54,317 nucleotides of DNA from Chloroflexota bacterium (GTDB lineage: Bacteria > Chloroflexota > Anaerolineae > Aggregatilineales > Aggregatilineaceae), in assembly GCA_012729765.1 (NCBI GenBank), contig JAAYCM010000103.1:1-54317 (forward strand). The letters run 5' to 3'. The position numbers were made by a program, and so were the translations under genes. The first letter of the stretch is position 1. Each line of letters starts with the position of its first letter. Positions 15,826 through 24,138 of this stretch are shown here, piece by piece. Below the pieces are notes generated by a model. It saw nothing but the letters and a program-made list of their open reading frames with translations, ran no database searches and was not told where the DNA came from.

Positions 15826-16698
15826 CTACCCCGGCTTCTGCGCAAACGTCACCGGCGGCGGCAGCGGGTCGTTGGACGACAGCCGTCCGACCAGGTCGCT
15901 GAATCTGGCCCGCCAGCCGCGCTGCTGCGGCGCATCCAGCAGGAGCAGACCGGCGGCACCCAGCCGCGCGCGCAGCGCCTCGACCGCTTCCACACTCGTA
16001 TTGAGCGGGTCCATGACCGCGATCCAGCCGCCCGGTCGCAAAGCGCGCAGCCCGTGCGCCAGCGCCCGATCCTGATCGGCATCCGGCCCGGAACGCGCCA
16101 GCCCGTTCTGGTAGACCAGCACGTCGAGCGCGGCGCGGGCCAGCGGCGGCGCGATCGGATCGGCCTGCACGCGCAGATAGCGCGCGATCGGGAAGACGGC
16201 CAGCCCATAGCGCGGGCCGGTATAGGCGTCGATGGCCAGCGTGGTATAGCCCGCCACGTCCAGCCCATACGCCAGCCAGCCCATCTCCGCGCCGATCACT
16301 GCCGCCTCGCCCGCCGGTCCGACCGGCAGCCCGCCGTTTTGCAGCCGCACCATTTCCAAAAAGCGCCACAGCAGCGCGGTCCCGGCGGCCTGCTGCATCC
16401 AGTAACCTGCCGGATAGCCGGACAGCGCGGTCTGCGGCAGCGCCTTGAAGGCCGCCTCGTCCGGCGACTGCCAGCCCTGCGCCGCCAGATCGACTTCAAG
16501 CGCCGCCGACCGGGCATCCAGCGCGGATCGCTGCTCCGGCGTCGCCAGCCGCAGGATACCGTCCTCGAACGGGTAACGGTGCGCGCCATCCTGCGTGCAG
16601 ACTGCCGCTTCACCCGCCGACTTCAGGCCGCCGCCGTCTACCGGGCAGGCCAGCAGCGAGAAATAGTGCCGACCCCGCCCCTTGAACAGGCCGTTCAT
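15826..16698 (-). CDS. methyltransferase-like protein with a degenerate Trm112-like N-terminus
   Basis: A 290-residue protein. The N-terminus follows the Trm112-like zinc-ribbon pattern that precedes many class I methyltransferases (LLACPVDGGGL ... VCTQDGAHRYPFEDGILRL). The second Cys of each CxxC pair is replaced by Asp (CPVD, CTQD). The rest resembles a SAM-dependent methyltransferase fold with weak motifs (AAVIGAEMGWLAYGLDVAGY, then LRPGGWIAVMDPL). The glycine-rich SAM loop is poor, so catalysis is uncertain. It begins 28 bases after the 16727-17656 methyltransferase gene, in the same operon. Confidence 0.65.
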   Translation of the reverse strand: MNGLFKGRGRHYFSLLACPVDGGGLKSAGEAAVCTQDGAHRYPFEDGILRLATPEQRSALDARSAALEVDLAAQGWQSPDEAAFKALPQTALSGYPAGYWMQQAAGTALLWRFLEMVRLQNGGLPVGPAGEAAVIGAEMGWLAYGLDVAGYTTLAIDAYTGPRYGLAVFPIARYLRVQADPIAPPLARAALDVLVYQNGLARSGPDADQDRALAHGLRALRPGGWIAVMDPLNTSVEAVEALRARLGAAGLLLLDAPQQRGWRARFSDLVGRLSSNDPLPPPVTFAQKPG

Positions 16699-16726
16699 GG
16701 ACGCCTGCGCGCCCTCATACCCGCTG

Positions 16727-17656
16727 CTAATGGTTCTCCACCTTCTCGGCTGTCGGCACGACGTCCCCTGGCTGCGCCTCGGCGGTCTGCGACTCCGGCT
16801 GCCCGGTGTGGCGCAGCACCATCAGGAAGTGATCGCCCCACGCGCGGAAGCCCGGCCAGCCGCACATCCGCCGGTCCCACGCTTCCCAGCGCTGGAAGCG
16901 CGCGGCGTCCTGCCGGTACAGATCGTGCAGATAGACCGGCGGCAGCCACAATGGGAACGCCCGCACCGATTCGACTTTGAAATAGGGCTTGAATGGCTGC
17001 GCGAACGTGCGCGGCGTATAGAACCGCACCGGCGCGGTCACGCCGCCGCTGCCTGCCCAGGTCTCCTGCCAGTCATCCGACCGTTTGAGTGTCTCGTCCG
17101 GCTTGCGCCGCCGCAGATTGCGCAGAATCTCGAAGGCACAGTGCCGGCTCATGACCATCGCCACAAACGGCGCGCCGTTCACCAACAGATTGTGCAGCCC
17201 CTCGGCAAAGCGCGGCAGGTCCGGCTCGGTGTTAAGCGTGCCCTGGCTGGCATAGGCCCCGCCAAACGGCCCGCGCTCGTCGAGCAGCGCCAGCCGTCCA
17301 GCCGGCAGCGCCCGGAAGCTGACCCGCCGCTGCATGCCATACACCGCCGCTTTGGTCTGCGCCTGCCGCACCATCGCCGGGCTGATATCGATCCCCAGCA
17401 CGCTGTAGCCCTCGCCGGCCAGCGCCAGCGCTTCTTCGCCCGTCCCGCTGCCGATATCCAGCAGCGCCGCGCCCGCCGGAAAGAGATCGCGCAGCACGGC
17501 CAGATGCCGCTCGCGCAGCCAGCCCAGCAGCGGGCTGCCCTGCCCGGTTGGCTGGGGTGGGCCGTAGGTCGCGTCGTACATCTGGGCGGCGCGGTCGAAA
17601 CGGGCTTCAAGCGTTTTATACTGCTGGAGAATTGCCGAATCAGACTGCTGTGTCAT
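16727..17656 (-). CDS. class I SAM-dependent methyltransferase
   Basis: A 309-residue enzyme with a clear SAM-binding motif I, LLDIGSGTGEEALALA (65-80), and the acidic strand-2 end GIDIS (88-92). The UbiE/BioC-like layout continues with ARFAEGLHNLL-type post-motifs. The C-terminal 100 residues (VRFYTPRTFAQPFKPYFKVE...) would set substrate choice, which is not recognisable. A GGGGGAG stretch precedes the ATG. It lies between a small membrane protein and a second methyltransferase-like gene, all closely spaced on the minus strand. Confidence 0.85.
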   Translation of the reverse strand: MTQQSDSAILQQYKTLEARFDRAAQMYDATYGPPQPTGQGSPLLGWLRERHLAVLRDLFPAGAALLDIGSGTGEEALALAGEGYSVLGIDISPAMVRQAQTKAAVYGMQRRVSFRALPAGRLALLDERGPFGGAYASQGTLNTEPDLPRFAEGLHNLLVNGAPFVAMVMSRHCAFEILRNLRRRKPDETLKRSDDWQETWAGSGGVTAPVRFYTPRTFAQPFKPYFKVESVRAFPLWLPPVYLHDLYRQDAARFQRWEAWDRRMCGWPGFRAWGDHFLMVLRHTGQPESQTAEAQPGDVVPTAEKVENH

Positions 17657-17695
17657 CCCCCACTCTCAGATTTCTCCCCCGCCCAATACCGTCAA

Positions 17696-17974
17696 TCAGT
17701 CGTCTATTTGCCGCGCTTCCGGTTGGTCAGGCGGCGCGGCGGATGCGGCCAGCGCCGGGCGTCGAGCCACCCACCAGGCGGCGATCAGGCTCGTGGCGGC
17801 TGCCGGAGCAATCGCCATCGCGCACAGCGCCCGCGCCACACCGGCCCACCCCAGCAGGCCGAGCACGGCATACACCAGCAGCGCCGCCCCGAAGAAGATC
17901 AGCGTCCACCACAAGCCGAGCCGCGCGCCGCGCTGCCACACTTCCCGCCCCAGCGGGTTCACCGGATCGTTCAT
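17696..17974 (-). CDS. small membrane protein, two helices
   Basis: A 92-residue protein with two hydrophobic segments, about 22-42 and 48-68, and a charged Pro/Ala-rich tail. It lies 39 bases ahead of the methyltransferase gene and probably heads that operon. The Shine-Dalgarno is weak (GAGTAAG). Function is unknown. Confidence 0.6.
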   Translation of the reverse strand: MNDPVNPLGREVWQRGARLGLWWTLIFFGAALLVYAVLGLLGWAGVARALCAMAIAPAAATSLIAAWWVARRPALAASAAPPDQPEARQIDD

Positions 17975-18085
17975 GGAATTCTTACTCGCAGTCTAGCCTG
18001 ATTTGCGGGTTGCTCCAAGCACCTATACAGCATCTTTACGCGCTTTTAGCATGTGTTTTACGCCTGTGGCCCGGCAGGCATGCCA

Positions 18086-18110
18086 GTAGGGGCGCGGCCT
18101 GCCTCGCCCG
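18086..18110. repeat. short repeat GTAGGGG-type, copy a
   Basis: GTAGGGGCGCGGCCTGCC followed by TCGCCCG, a short imperfect palindrome. Related copies at 19983-20007 and 26398-26422 also lie within about 50 bases of a large palindromic element. Confidence 0.5.
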
Positions 18111-18120
18111 CCGGGTAGTG

Positions 18121-18228
18121 CCCCCCATCCCCCGGCCCCTTCCCCCACTGCTGCGCGGAGCGAAGGGGAGAGGTACAGCGGCTTTGAAGTCCTTCCCACC
18201 TCGTGGGGAAAGGATTTAGGATGGGGGG
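18121..18228. repeat. palindromic element, copy 4
   Basis: Core only (both internal hairpins and the CCCCCCATCC/GGATGGGGGG ends), without the terminal arms. It stops seven bases from the stop codon of the 18236-19819 gene. The rest of 17975-18235 shows nothing else but the short repeat. Confidence 0.85.
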
Positions 18229-18235
18229 TCAGTCG

Positions 18236-19819
18236 TTACTCACCTGCCAGCGGCCACACCCACACTTCCAGAAAATAGCAGTCGGTGCCCACATCCTCAT
18301 AATTGAGCAGGGCCAGCCCCACGCGCCCGCTGCCCGGTGTAACCGTCTCCTGCGTGACCAGCGTCCCATTGATGTAGAGCGCCGTCTGCTCGCCCCGCGC
18401 CACGATCAGCAGCAGATTGCTGGCATCGGGCAGCACCGCCGGGCTGAAATCGTACACATTGGCCGTTAGCTCGGCGTCACGCGTCTGCGACAGGCCAAAG
18501 CCGCCCGCCGTGTCCACGAACACCAGATCGGTGTTGCGCGCATCCTGCCAGCGATAGACCAGCCCACAGGCCACACTCTCGCCGGTCGTGACCGTGCGCA
18601 CCGTCGCGCCCAGCAGGAAATCGGTGTAGCGCGCCTGGGCCGAGCCGATCAGCTCGAACTGCGCGGTCTGATCGGTAGACGCCAGGCGGCCATCGGCCAC
18701 GAACAGGTCACGCGCCCCGGCAGGCTGGATCAGCCCACTCTGCGACAGCTCGGCCACAATCTCCTCTGGCAGCCGCGAGTCCCAGGTTTCGAGCGCCAGC
18801 GGCAGCCCGCGATAGGTCGTGCCCAGGCGCGTCGTCAGCAGCAGGTTATCGAACGCCACCGTGGCGAGATCGGGCTGTTCGGCGCGGGTGGCCGCCAGCA
18901 GGCCAAATCGCCCCGGCCCGGTGATGCGCGTATCGGACAGCGTGCCCAGGCGCGTACCGTTGGCATAGAACGTAAACTCGTCCGCACGCGCCAGCACGGC
19001 CAACGTCCAGGCGGTGCCTTCCAACGCCTCGTGCTCAGTCCAGGTTTGCAGCACGAACCGGCCCGATCCATCCTCGAACACGACCGACCACTCGCCCTCG
19101 GTGTTGACCCGGAACTGGTACGCTTGCAGGCCGCTCGTCCCGGTCTGGACGCGGAAAGCCAGCCCCACCTCGGCATACGAAGGCCGCGTCGGCAGGCGCA
19201 CATCGACCTGCATATAGTGATTCTCGACCGGCTCGGCGTCGGCGGGCACGGCCAGCACGAAGTCGCCCTCGCTCGCCGCGCGCAGCCGGAGCTGACCTTG
19301 CAGCAGCGTGATCGAGTCGGCCAGTTCCGACGACAGCCAGGGCGACTCTTCCGCTTCGAAATCGTCCGTCCGCGCCAGTTGGGCAAAGCCGGGCGTCAGC
19401 GTCAATTCATACTCGCCCGCCGTCGTACCGTCCTCGCCCCCATAGCGCGTCACCCAGATCGTATACGTGCCGTCCTGCGGCAGCGACAGCGCTTCCAGCC
19501 CGGCATCGCGCACCAGCGAGTCGAGATCGTCATTCTCTGCGACCGTCCGCCCGCCCGGCCCGATCACGGCCAGGGTCGGATCGAGATCGCCGCTCGTGCG
19601 CACCGCCAGCACCGAGATCACCTGGTCGGCGTGCCCCTCGAACGTCCATTCCTCGGCGGGCGTGCCCTGGTTGAGCGCCCCCGCCACCGGCTCGAAGAAC
19701 GCCAGCGCGCGCCCGTCCTCGTCCTGCGCGCGGACCGATCCCGGCAGCAGCCCGGCCAGCAGCGCCACTCCCACGATGATCCGGCCCGCTCGTTGTGCTA
19801 AAAATGTTCGCTTGCGCAA
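18236..19819 (-). CDS. secreted PPC and LamG-like two-domain protein (TTG start)
   Basis: A 527-residue exported protein. The start is taken as TTG at 19819: AAGGA lies ten bases upstream, it opens directly into a signal peptide (L/MRKRTFLAQRAGRIIVG...SVRAQ), and a good promoter lies at 19876-19904. A longer frame to 19963 would start upstream of that promoter. A bacterial pre-peptidase C-terminal-like (PPC) domain comes first (SGDLDPTLAVIGPGGRTVAENDD, DGTYTIWVTRYGG). Two LamG/3-keto-disaccharide-hydrolase-like sandwiches follow (VGLAFRVQTG..., SVACGLVYRWQD...). It is paralogous to 20284-22185. It probably binds polysaccharide outside the cell; no active site is visible. Confidence 0.75.
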   Translation of the reverse strand: MRKRTFLAQRAGRIIVGVALLAGLLPGSVRAQDEDGRALAFFEPVAGALNQGTPAEEWTFEGHADQVISVLAVRTSGDLDPTLAVIGPGGRTVAENDDLDSLVRDAGLEALSLPQDGTYTIWVTRYGGEDGTTAGEYELTLTPGFAQLARTDDFEAEESPWLSSELADSITLLQGQLRLRAASEGDFVLAVPADAEPVENHYMQVDVRLPTRPSYAEVGLAFRVQTGTSGLQAYQFRVNTEGEWSVVFEDGSGRFVLQTWTEHEALEGTAWTLAVLARADEFTFYANGTRLGTLSDTRITGPGRFGLLAATRAEQPDLATVAFDNLLLTTRLGTTYRGLPLALETWDSRLPEEIVAELSQSGLIQPAGARDLFVADGRLASTDQTAQFELIGSAQARYTDFLLGATVRTVTTGESVACGLVYRWQDARNTDLVFVDTAGGFGLSQTRDAELTANVYDFSPAVLPDASNLLLIVARGEQTALYINGTLVTQETVTPGSGRVGLALLNYEDVGTDCYFLEVWVWPLAGE

Positions 19820-19875
19820 CCGTCTTTTATCCTTCAGTAGTTGCCACACCGCGCCGCCCGGAGCAGCGCGCCAAG

Positions 19876-19904
19876 AGTATGACACGCGCCGGGATACCTG
19901 CCAA
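19876..19904 (-). promoter_or_regulatory. promoter of the 18236-19819 gene
   Basis: TTGGCA (19904-19899), exactly 17 bases, CATACT (19881-19876) on the minus strand. Predicted transcript start near 19869, 50 bases before the TTG codon. Confidence 0.55.
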
Positions 19905-19927
19905 CCCCTGCCCGGCCCGCCCCACGC

Positions 19928-19952
19928 AAAAGGGCGGACACGCCGTCCGCCC
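19928..19952 (-). terminator. intrinsic terminator
   Basis: Perfect 8-bp stem GGGCGGAC/GTCCGCCC with a five-base loop, followed on the minus strand by TTTTGC. It lies just ahead of the 19876-19904 promoter, so it separates the 20284-22185 transcript from the next one. Confidence 0.7.
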
Positions 19953-19982
19953 CCTGAACGCACAATTTCCGATCCCCTGAAC

Positions 19983-20007
19983 GTAGCGGTAGGGCTTGCC
20001 TCGCCCG
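19983..20007. repeat. short repeat GTAGGGG-type, copy b
   Basis: GTAGCGGTAGGGCTTGCC followed by TCGCCCG, 27 bases from copy 5 of the large element. Confidence 0.5.
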
Positions 20008-20034
20008 TATACGACGCCCTATGCAGCGAACGGA

Positions 20035-20129
20035 CTCCCCTTCCCTCCGTGAAACGTGGGGGAAGGGGCCAGGGGATGGGGGGCAGTGTCGTTCGCCGTC
20101 AGCACTTCGAAGCACAGAACACGCTCTAG
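20035..20129. repeat. palindromic element, copy 5 (right half)
   Basis: One internal hairpin (CCCCTTCCC..GGGAAGGGG), the GGATGGGGGG block and a full terminal arm ending AACACGCTCTAG. Confidence 0.85.
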
Positions 20130-20147
20130 TACTACAGCCGCAGATCG

Positions 20148-20255
20148 CCCCCCATCCTAAATCCTTCCCCCAAAATGAGGGAAGGACTTGAAAAGCGCCA
20201 CTATGCTCCCCTGCCCTCCGCGCAGCAGTGGGGGAAGGGGCCGGGGGATGGGGGG
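20148..20255. repeat. palindromic element, copy 6 (core)
   Basis: Both internal hairpins between CCCCCCATCC and GGATGGGGGG, no terminal arms, 28 bases from the stop of the 20284-22185 gene. Together with copy 5, the short repeat, the terminator and the promoter it fills 19820-20283; no gene is seen there. Confidence 0.85.
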
Positions 20256-20283
20256 CAACAAAACGTCAGGTGCGGCTGTAGGA

Positions 20284-22185
20284 CTAGAACTCCCACAGCC
20301 AGATATCTTCAAGCTGGCAGTAGGTCCGCTGCGTGCGGCCATTGTCATCCTCGGCCACGAAAACTTCGAGCGCCACCGTGCCCGCCGCATCGACGAACCG
20401 CCCACTGCCGATCAGCGTCCCGTTGACGTACATCCGCATCTCCGGCCCGATCGCCGTGACGATCACGTTGTTGACCGCGCCCTCGCCCGGATTGACCGCC
20501 GGGAACGAGTCCAGCACCGACGACGCATGCATCCCGTTCGCGTCCACGTAGGCCAGCAGCGCCCCGCCGTCTTCCGTCACCAGCGCGAGCGCGAACCCGC
20601 CACTCGTGTTGCGGAAATGCATCCCGCACGCCGACTCCGCGCCGGTGATAACCAGCTGCGCGTCGAACCCGATCACCGTGTTGCCAAACCTTCGTCCCTG
20701 GCCCAACGGGTAGTAGTTGAAGCCGGTGGACGACGTATCGCCGAAGCTGGTCGGAATGGTCATCATCAGCGTGCCGCCAGCCGGCACCACGCCCTGCTGC
20801 CGAAGCTCCGCGACGATCGTGCCCGGATCGCGCGACTGCCAGTTTGTCAGGTCGCTGGTCGAGCTGCCGCCCAGGCCACCACCCAGCCCGCCGCCAGAAC
20901 CGGCTCCCGGCTTGGGCGTCGCCGTGACGGATGCCACCGTCGGCTTGGGCGGCGTGGTCGGCTGTACGAACGCCTCGGTCGGCTTCACGGACGGCGCGGG
21001 AGTCTTGGTCGCCTGGCTGCCGCCAAGTCCGCCGAAGGGCAGGCCTGAAGCGGGCGTCGGGCTGGCCGGAGTCTGCCCGCCGACCGCCGTTGCCGTGCCG
21101 ACTGCGCCCAGCAGCCCGCCAATTCCCGCAGCGCCGGATTCCTGCTGGTCCGGCGTGGGCTTGATCGTGCTCCCACCCTCGGCCAGCTCGTCGGGCCGCG
21201 TGATGATGAAGTCATCGAAGTAGGCGGTCACCACGTCGGTCTGATCGGCAGTCGTCGCCGCCGCCAGCCCCAGATAGCCCTCAGCGGCGAACTGGTTCTC
21301 GTCGCGCACTTCGCCCACCAACTCGTCATTGAAATACAGCCGGAAGAGATTCCCCTGCGTGAATACGCCGATATGCGGCTCCTGATCGGCCCCATCGATC
21401 ACCGGCGAGGCAGTCCAGGGCTGGATCGTCGTCCACTCGCCGTTGTAGTACAGCAGGCTCCAGTCGCCGTCGCTGCTGAAGGTCAGCGTGTAGAACGTGC
21501 TGCCATCCGCGTTCATCCGCAGGACAAAACCATACTCGTAGTAGGAAGGCGCGCCTTCGATCCGCACGTCGGTTTCGACATACGCGTCCCCCCAGATCAG
21601 GTCGTCATCCGGCCCGGTGTATGAGATCGTGTCGGAGCCGGCGATGCGGATCATCAGCTCGCTGTTCACGACCTCAGAAGTCGTGATCTCCGAACTCCAG
21701 GGACTCCACGTCAGCGACAGGGAGTCGTCGCGCCCCTCGAAGTCTTCCCACTTATCTAGAAAGCTGTAACCGGGCAGCAGCGTCAGCCCAAACTCGCCGG
21801 ATGTCTGGCCCGAAGCCTGCACGATCAGCGTATACTGGCCGTCTGCCGGTGCGGTCGCCGCGCTGATGACGGTAATCGTCGGAGCATCGGCCACGCGCTG
21901 GCCCTGCGCCACGACCGCCCCCAGCGGGTCCTGCACGGTCAGCTCGGTTTCCAGATCGCCCGAACGGTTCCAGGCCGCGACCGAGAATATAAAGTCGGCA
22001 TTCACGCTGAAGCTGTAGGTTACTTCGCGTGTCGCAGCGTCCAGCGTTCCATTGACCGTATCCAGCAGGCGAATCGTCTCGGCGGCCTGTTGGTGAGGGG
22101 CCGCCCGCACCATTCCTGGCACGCCGATCACCAGCGCCAGCACCAGCACGCCCGCGACAGCCCATCTCATCCCCCGTACCTTCAT
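20284..22185 (-). CDS. secreted PPC and LamG-like protein with long Gly/Pro/Thr linker
   Basis: A 633-residue paralogue of the 18236-19819 protein. It has a signal peptide (about 1-28, ending MVRAAP), a PPC-like domain (SGDLETELTVQDPLGAVVAQGQ, DGQYTLIVQASGQ), a first LamG-like domain (SYYEYGFVLRMNADG...), a low-complexity linker of about 90 residues (TKTPAPSVKPTEAFVQPTTP and GSGGGLGGGLGG), and a second LamG-like domain (ACGMHFRNTSGGFALALV). The ATG at 22185 follows GGGAGG. It starts 26 bases after the stop of the 22211-22918 gene. No catalytic residues are recognised; a carbohydrate- or surface-binding role is inference. Confidence 0.75.
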   Translation of the reverse strand: MKVRGMRWAVAGVLVLALVIGVPGMVRAAPHQQAAETIRLLDTVNGTLDAATREVTYSFSVNADFIFSVAAWNRSGDLETELTVQDPLGAVVAQGQRVADAPTITVISAATAPADGQYTLIVQASGQTSGEFGLTLLPGYSFLDKWEDFEGRDDSLSLTWSPWSSEITTSEVVNSELMIRIAGSDTISYTGPDDDLIWGDAYVETDVRIEGAPSYYEYGFVLRMNADGSTFYTLTFSSDGDWSLLYYNGEWTTIQPWTASPVIDGADQEPHIGVFTQGNLFRLYFNDELVGEVRDENQFAAEGYLGLAAATTADQTDVVTAYFDDFIITRPDELAEGGSTIKPTPDQQESGAAGIGGLLGAVGTATAVGGQTPASPTPASGLPFGGLGGSQATKTPAPSVKPTEAFVQPTTPPKPTVASVTATPKPGAGSGGGLGGGLGGSSTSDLTNWQSRDPGTIVAELRQQGVVPAGGTLMMTIPTSFGDTSSTGFNYYPLGQGRRFGNTVIGFDAQLVITGAESACGMHFRNTSGGFALALVTEDGGALLAYVDANGMHASSVLDSFPAVNPGEGAVNNVIVTAIGPEMRMYVNGTLIGSGRFVDAAGTVALEVFVAEDDNGRTQRTYCQLEDIWLWEF

Positions 22186-22210
22186 CTTACCGTTTGCCTC
22201 CCTGTGGCTT

Positions 22211-22918
22211 CTAAATAACCCAGCCGGGCACATGCCGCGCGACCTGCATCAGCACCGCCCGAAAATCATCCGGCGCGATCTCCGCACCGTCATTCCAACG
22301 CTCGTCTTCCAGCTTCAGATAGCGGCGCTGCTCGGCCACGCCGCGCAGATCGGTGCTCGATTCCACCTCTTTACGCGGGCGCAGCCGGACAAACTGCTTA
22401 TAACCGGGCAGCGCTTCCGCTTCGTCCTGGGGCATAAAGGTATAGAAAATAATCGACTCTTCATCCTGTAAAAGCTGGAGCGCCAGGCAGAACCAGCCCT
22501 TGGGAACCCGTGTGCGCCGCCGCACCACAAACCGCCACGCCGCCGGGTTGATCGTCTGGTCCCAGGTCAGCGTCACCTGCTGCGGCGGGTTCTTCTCGCG
22601 CCCGTCGGCCACGATCAGCGTCTCGTCGCTCAGCAGGGCATAGCGCTTGCTGGGCATCACGCGCTTGAGCACCCGCTCATAGACATAGCCCAGCCCCAGA
22701 AATACCAGCACATCCAGCGGCAGGACGATACAGGCCACGTTGACCCCCTCGTCCAGCACGCGATCGAGCACCGCCATGCCCACCAGGTGAAAAACGATCA
22801 CCGAGCCGAGGGTCAGCACCGGCACCAGGAACCGGATCGAAAAGTGCTCCGCGTCAATTGTGATCCGGCGCTGGCCGTCATCCGGCTGCACGCCGCGGAA
22901 CGGGGTTTGATTCGTCAT
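22211..22918 (-). CDS. membrane protein of unknown function
   Basis: A 235-residue protein with two hydrophobic helices near 30-52 and 58-78, then a soluble domain of about 150 residues with alternating beta-type segments (YALLSDETLIVADG, RFVVRRRTRVPKGWFCLALQLL, SIIFYTFMP). The layout resembles bacterial PH-like membrane proteins, but I cannot name the family. AAGGAG precedes the ATG. It is probably co-transcribed with the secreted PPC/LamG gene downstream. Confidence 0.65.
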   Translation of the reverse strand: MTNQTPFRGVQPDDGQRRITIDAEHFSIRFLVPVLTLGSVIVFHLVGMAVLDRVLDEGVNVACIVLPLDVLVFLGLGYVYERVLKRVMPSKRYALLSDETLIVADGREKNPPQQVTLTWDQTINPAAWRFVVRRRTRVPKGWFCLALQLLQDEESIIFYTFMPQDEAEALPGYKQFVRLRPRKEVESSTDLRGVAEQRRYLKLEDERWNDGAEIAPDDFRAVLMQVARHVPGWVI

Positions 22919-23039
22919 GATCCCGAAAGCTCCTTATACAAGTCGTCCGGGCGGGCTGGCGAGCCTCACGCTGCCGCGCCCGGCTGAGAATATCCGCCGC
23001 GAGGCCCACCTGAATCCACCCGGGAGGGAGCTTCCCGGT

Positions 23040-23729
23040 TCAATCACGTTCATCGGCTGGCCGCGCTCCGGCGGGCGCCAGTGAAGCCTGCGTCACGAGC
23101 TGGCGGCGCTTGGCCTCGCGGTTGTCCTTGCCGACGATCCCGCACAGCGACTTCGCGTAGAAGTTGGGGTTGGACGGCTCCGGCACGACTGTCCCGGCGT
23201 GGCCGCCCGCCACGACCGCCGGGCGCGACAGCTTGCCCTCGCGCATAAGGGGCAGCGCTGACCTGCCAATGATGCGGATCACCTTTGACGGATCGGCTGT
23301 GCCGGGCAGCCCGAAGACGTGTGCCACCGCCGGACGAGGCGGACTCCACAACCCCGGACGCTTCAGCAGCCGCTCGATCTCACGGCGCAGGCCGAGGGTA
23401 TCGAACGGTTTGGTCACATACACGTCGATCGCACTGTCGGCAAATGCCCGATGCCGCGCCGGTTCCTCGCGCAGCACCGATAGCATAATCGCGGGCGTCT
23501 GACGGATTGTCTCATCGGCGCGCATGGCGTCATAGACCTGCCAGCCGTTCATCTGGCCCGGCAGCATGATATCCAGCATGACCAGATTGGGCCTGACGGC
23601 GCGGATCAGCGCCAGCCCTTCTGTGCCATTATCCGCCGTGTGCAGCTTGATCTCCGGGCTGGCCAGCACGATGCGCAGCAGCTCGGCAATCTCCGGCTCG
23701 TCTTCAATCGCGACTACGTGGCAAACCAT
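23040..23729 (-). CDS. response regulator with uncharacterised C-terminal extension
   Basis: A 229-residue protein. Residues 1-125 are a receiver domain with acidic pair E9/D10, phospho-acceptor D53 (MLDIMLPG), S84 and K107 (TKPFD). Residues 126-229 are basic and Pro/Gly-rich (VIRIIGRSALPLMREGKLSRP, NREAKRRQLVTQ) and match no output domain I know. The start is the ATG at 23729, six bases after AGAGGAG; the frame stays open upstream through a palindromic repeat, which cannot be coding. No partner kinase is seen. Confidence 0.85.
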   Translation of the reverse strand: MVCHVVAIEDEPEIAELLRIVLASPEIKLHTADNGTEGLALIRAVRPNLVMLDIMLPGQMNGWQVYDAMRADETIRQTPAIMLSVLREEPARHRAFADSAIDVYVTKPFDTLGLRREIERLLKRPGLWSPPRPAVAHVFGLPGTADPSKVIRIIGRSALPLMREGKLSRPAVVAGGHAGTVVPEPSNPNFYAKSLCGIVGKDNREAKRRQLVTQASLAPAGARPADERD

Positions 23730-23856
23730 ACGAACTCCTCTGCTAACAGGCGTGAGGCCCATCGTGCGTTTCCAGACGCGTGCCCCTAGGATAGCACGAT
23801 TTGCAGCGATCGTGAGAAAACCGCTTAAGCCCCGCATCCCCCGGCCCTCACTGCCA

Positions 23857-24011
23857 CCCCCCATCCCCCGCCCCCTTTCCCCACGTTTCACCGAGGGCAG
23901 GGGAGCACGGTGGCGCTTTTCAAGTCCTTCCCTCATTTTTGGGGAAGGATTTAGAATGGGGGGCAGTGTCGTTCGCTCGTTCAGCGTTCCGAAGTGCCTA
24001 ACACGCTCCAG
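23857..24011. repeat. palindromic element, copy 7
   Basis: Both hairpins plus a terminal arm with the sequence AGCGTTCCGAAGTGCCTAAC and the end ACGCTCCAG (one base changed from CTAG). This copy is the exception: it lies between divergent genes. A shorter C-rich remnant precedes it at about 23834. Nothing else but the promoter at 24054-24083 is seen in 23730-24138. Confidence 0.85.
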
Positions 24012-24053
24012 GGTGGGGGTGCCGGCCCTTGTACGATTTAACCAGGCGCAGGC

Positions 24054-24083
24054 TTGCCGCCCGCCCTGCCAACCGAGTATAGT
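24054..24083 (+). promoter_or_regulatory. promoter of the ligase-methyltransferase pair
   Basis: TTGCCG (24054-24059), 18-base spacer, TATAGT (24078-24083), with a predicted start about 50 bases ahead of the ATG at 24139. Confidence 0.5.
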
Positions 24084-24138
24084 GTTAGACAAACCAATCG
24101 CCCCGTCGCAGCAGCCACAGCGCACCGGAGAGACATCG

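Noticed and set aside
23020..23038. CCGGGA/TCCCGG hairpin just after the response-regulator stop as a terminator.
   Set aside because: Six base pairs without a U-tract; too weak to list as a feature.
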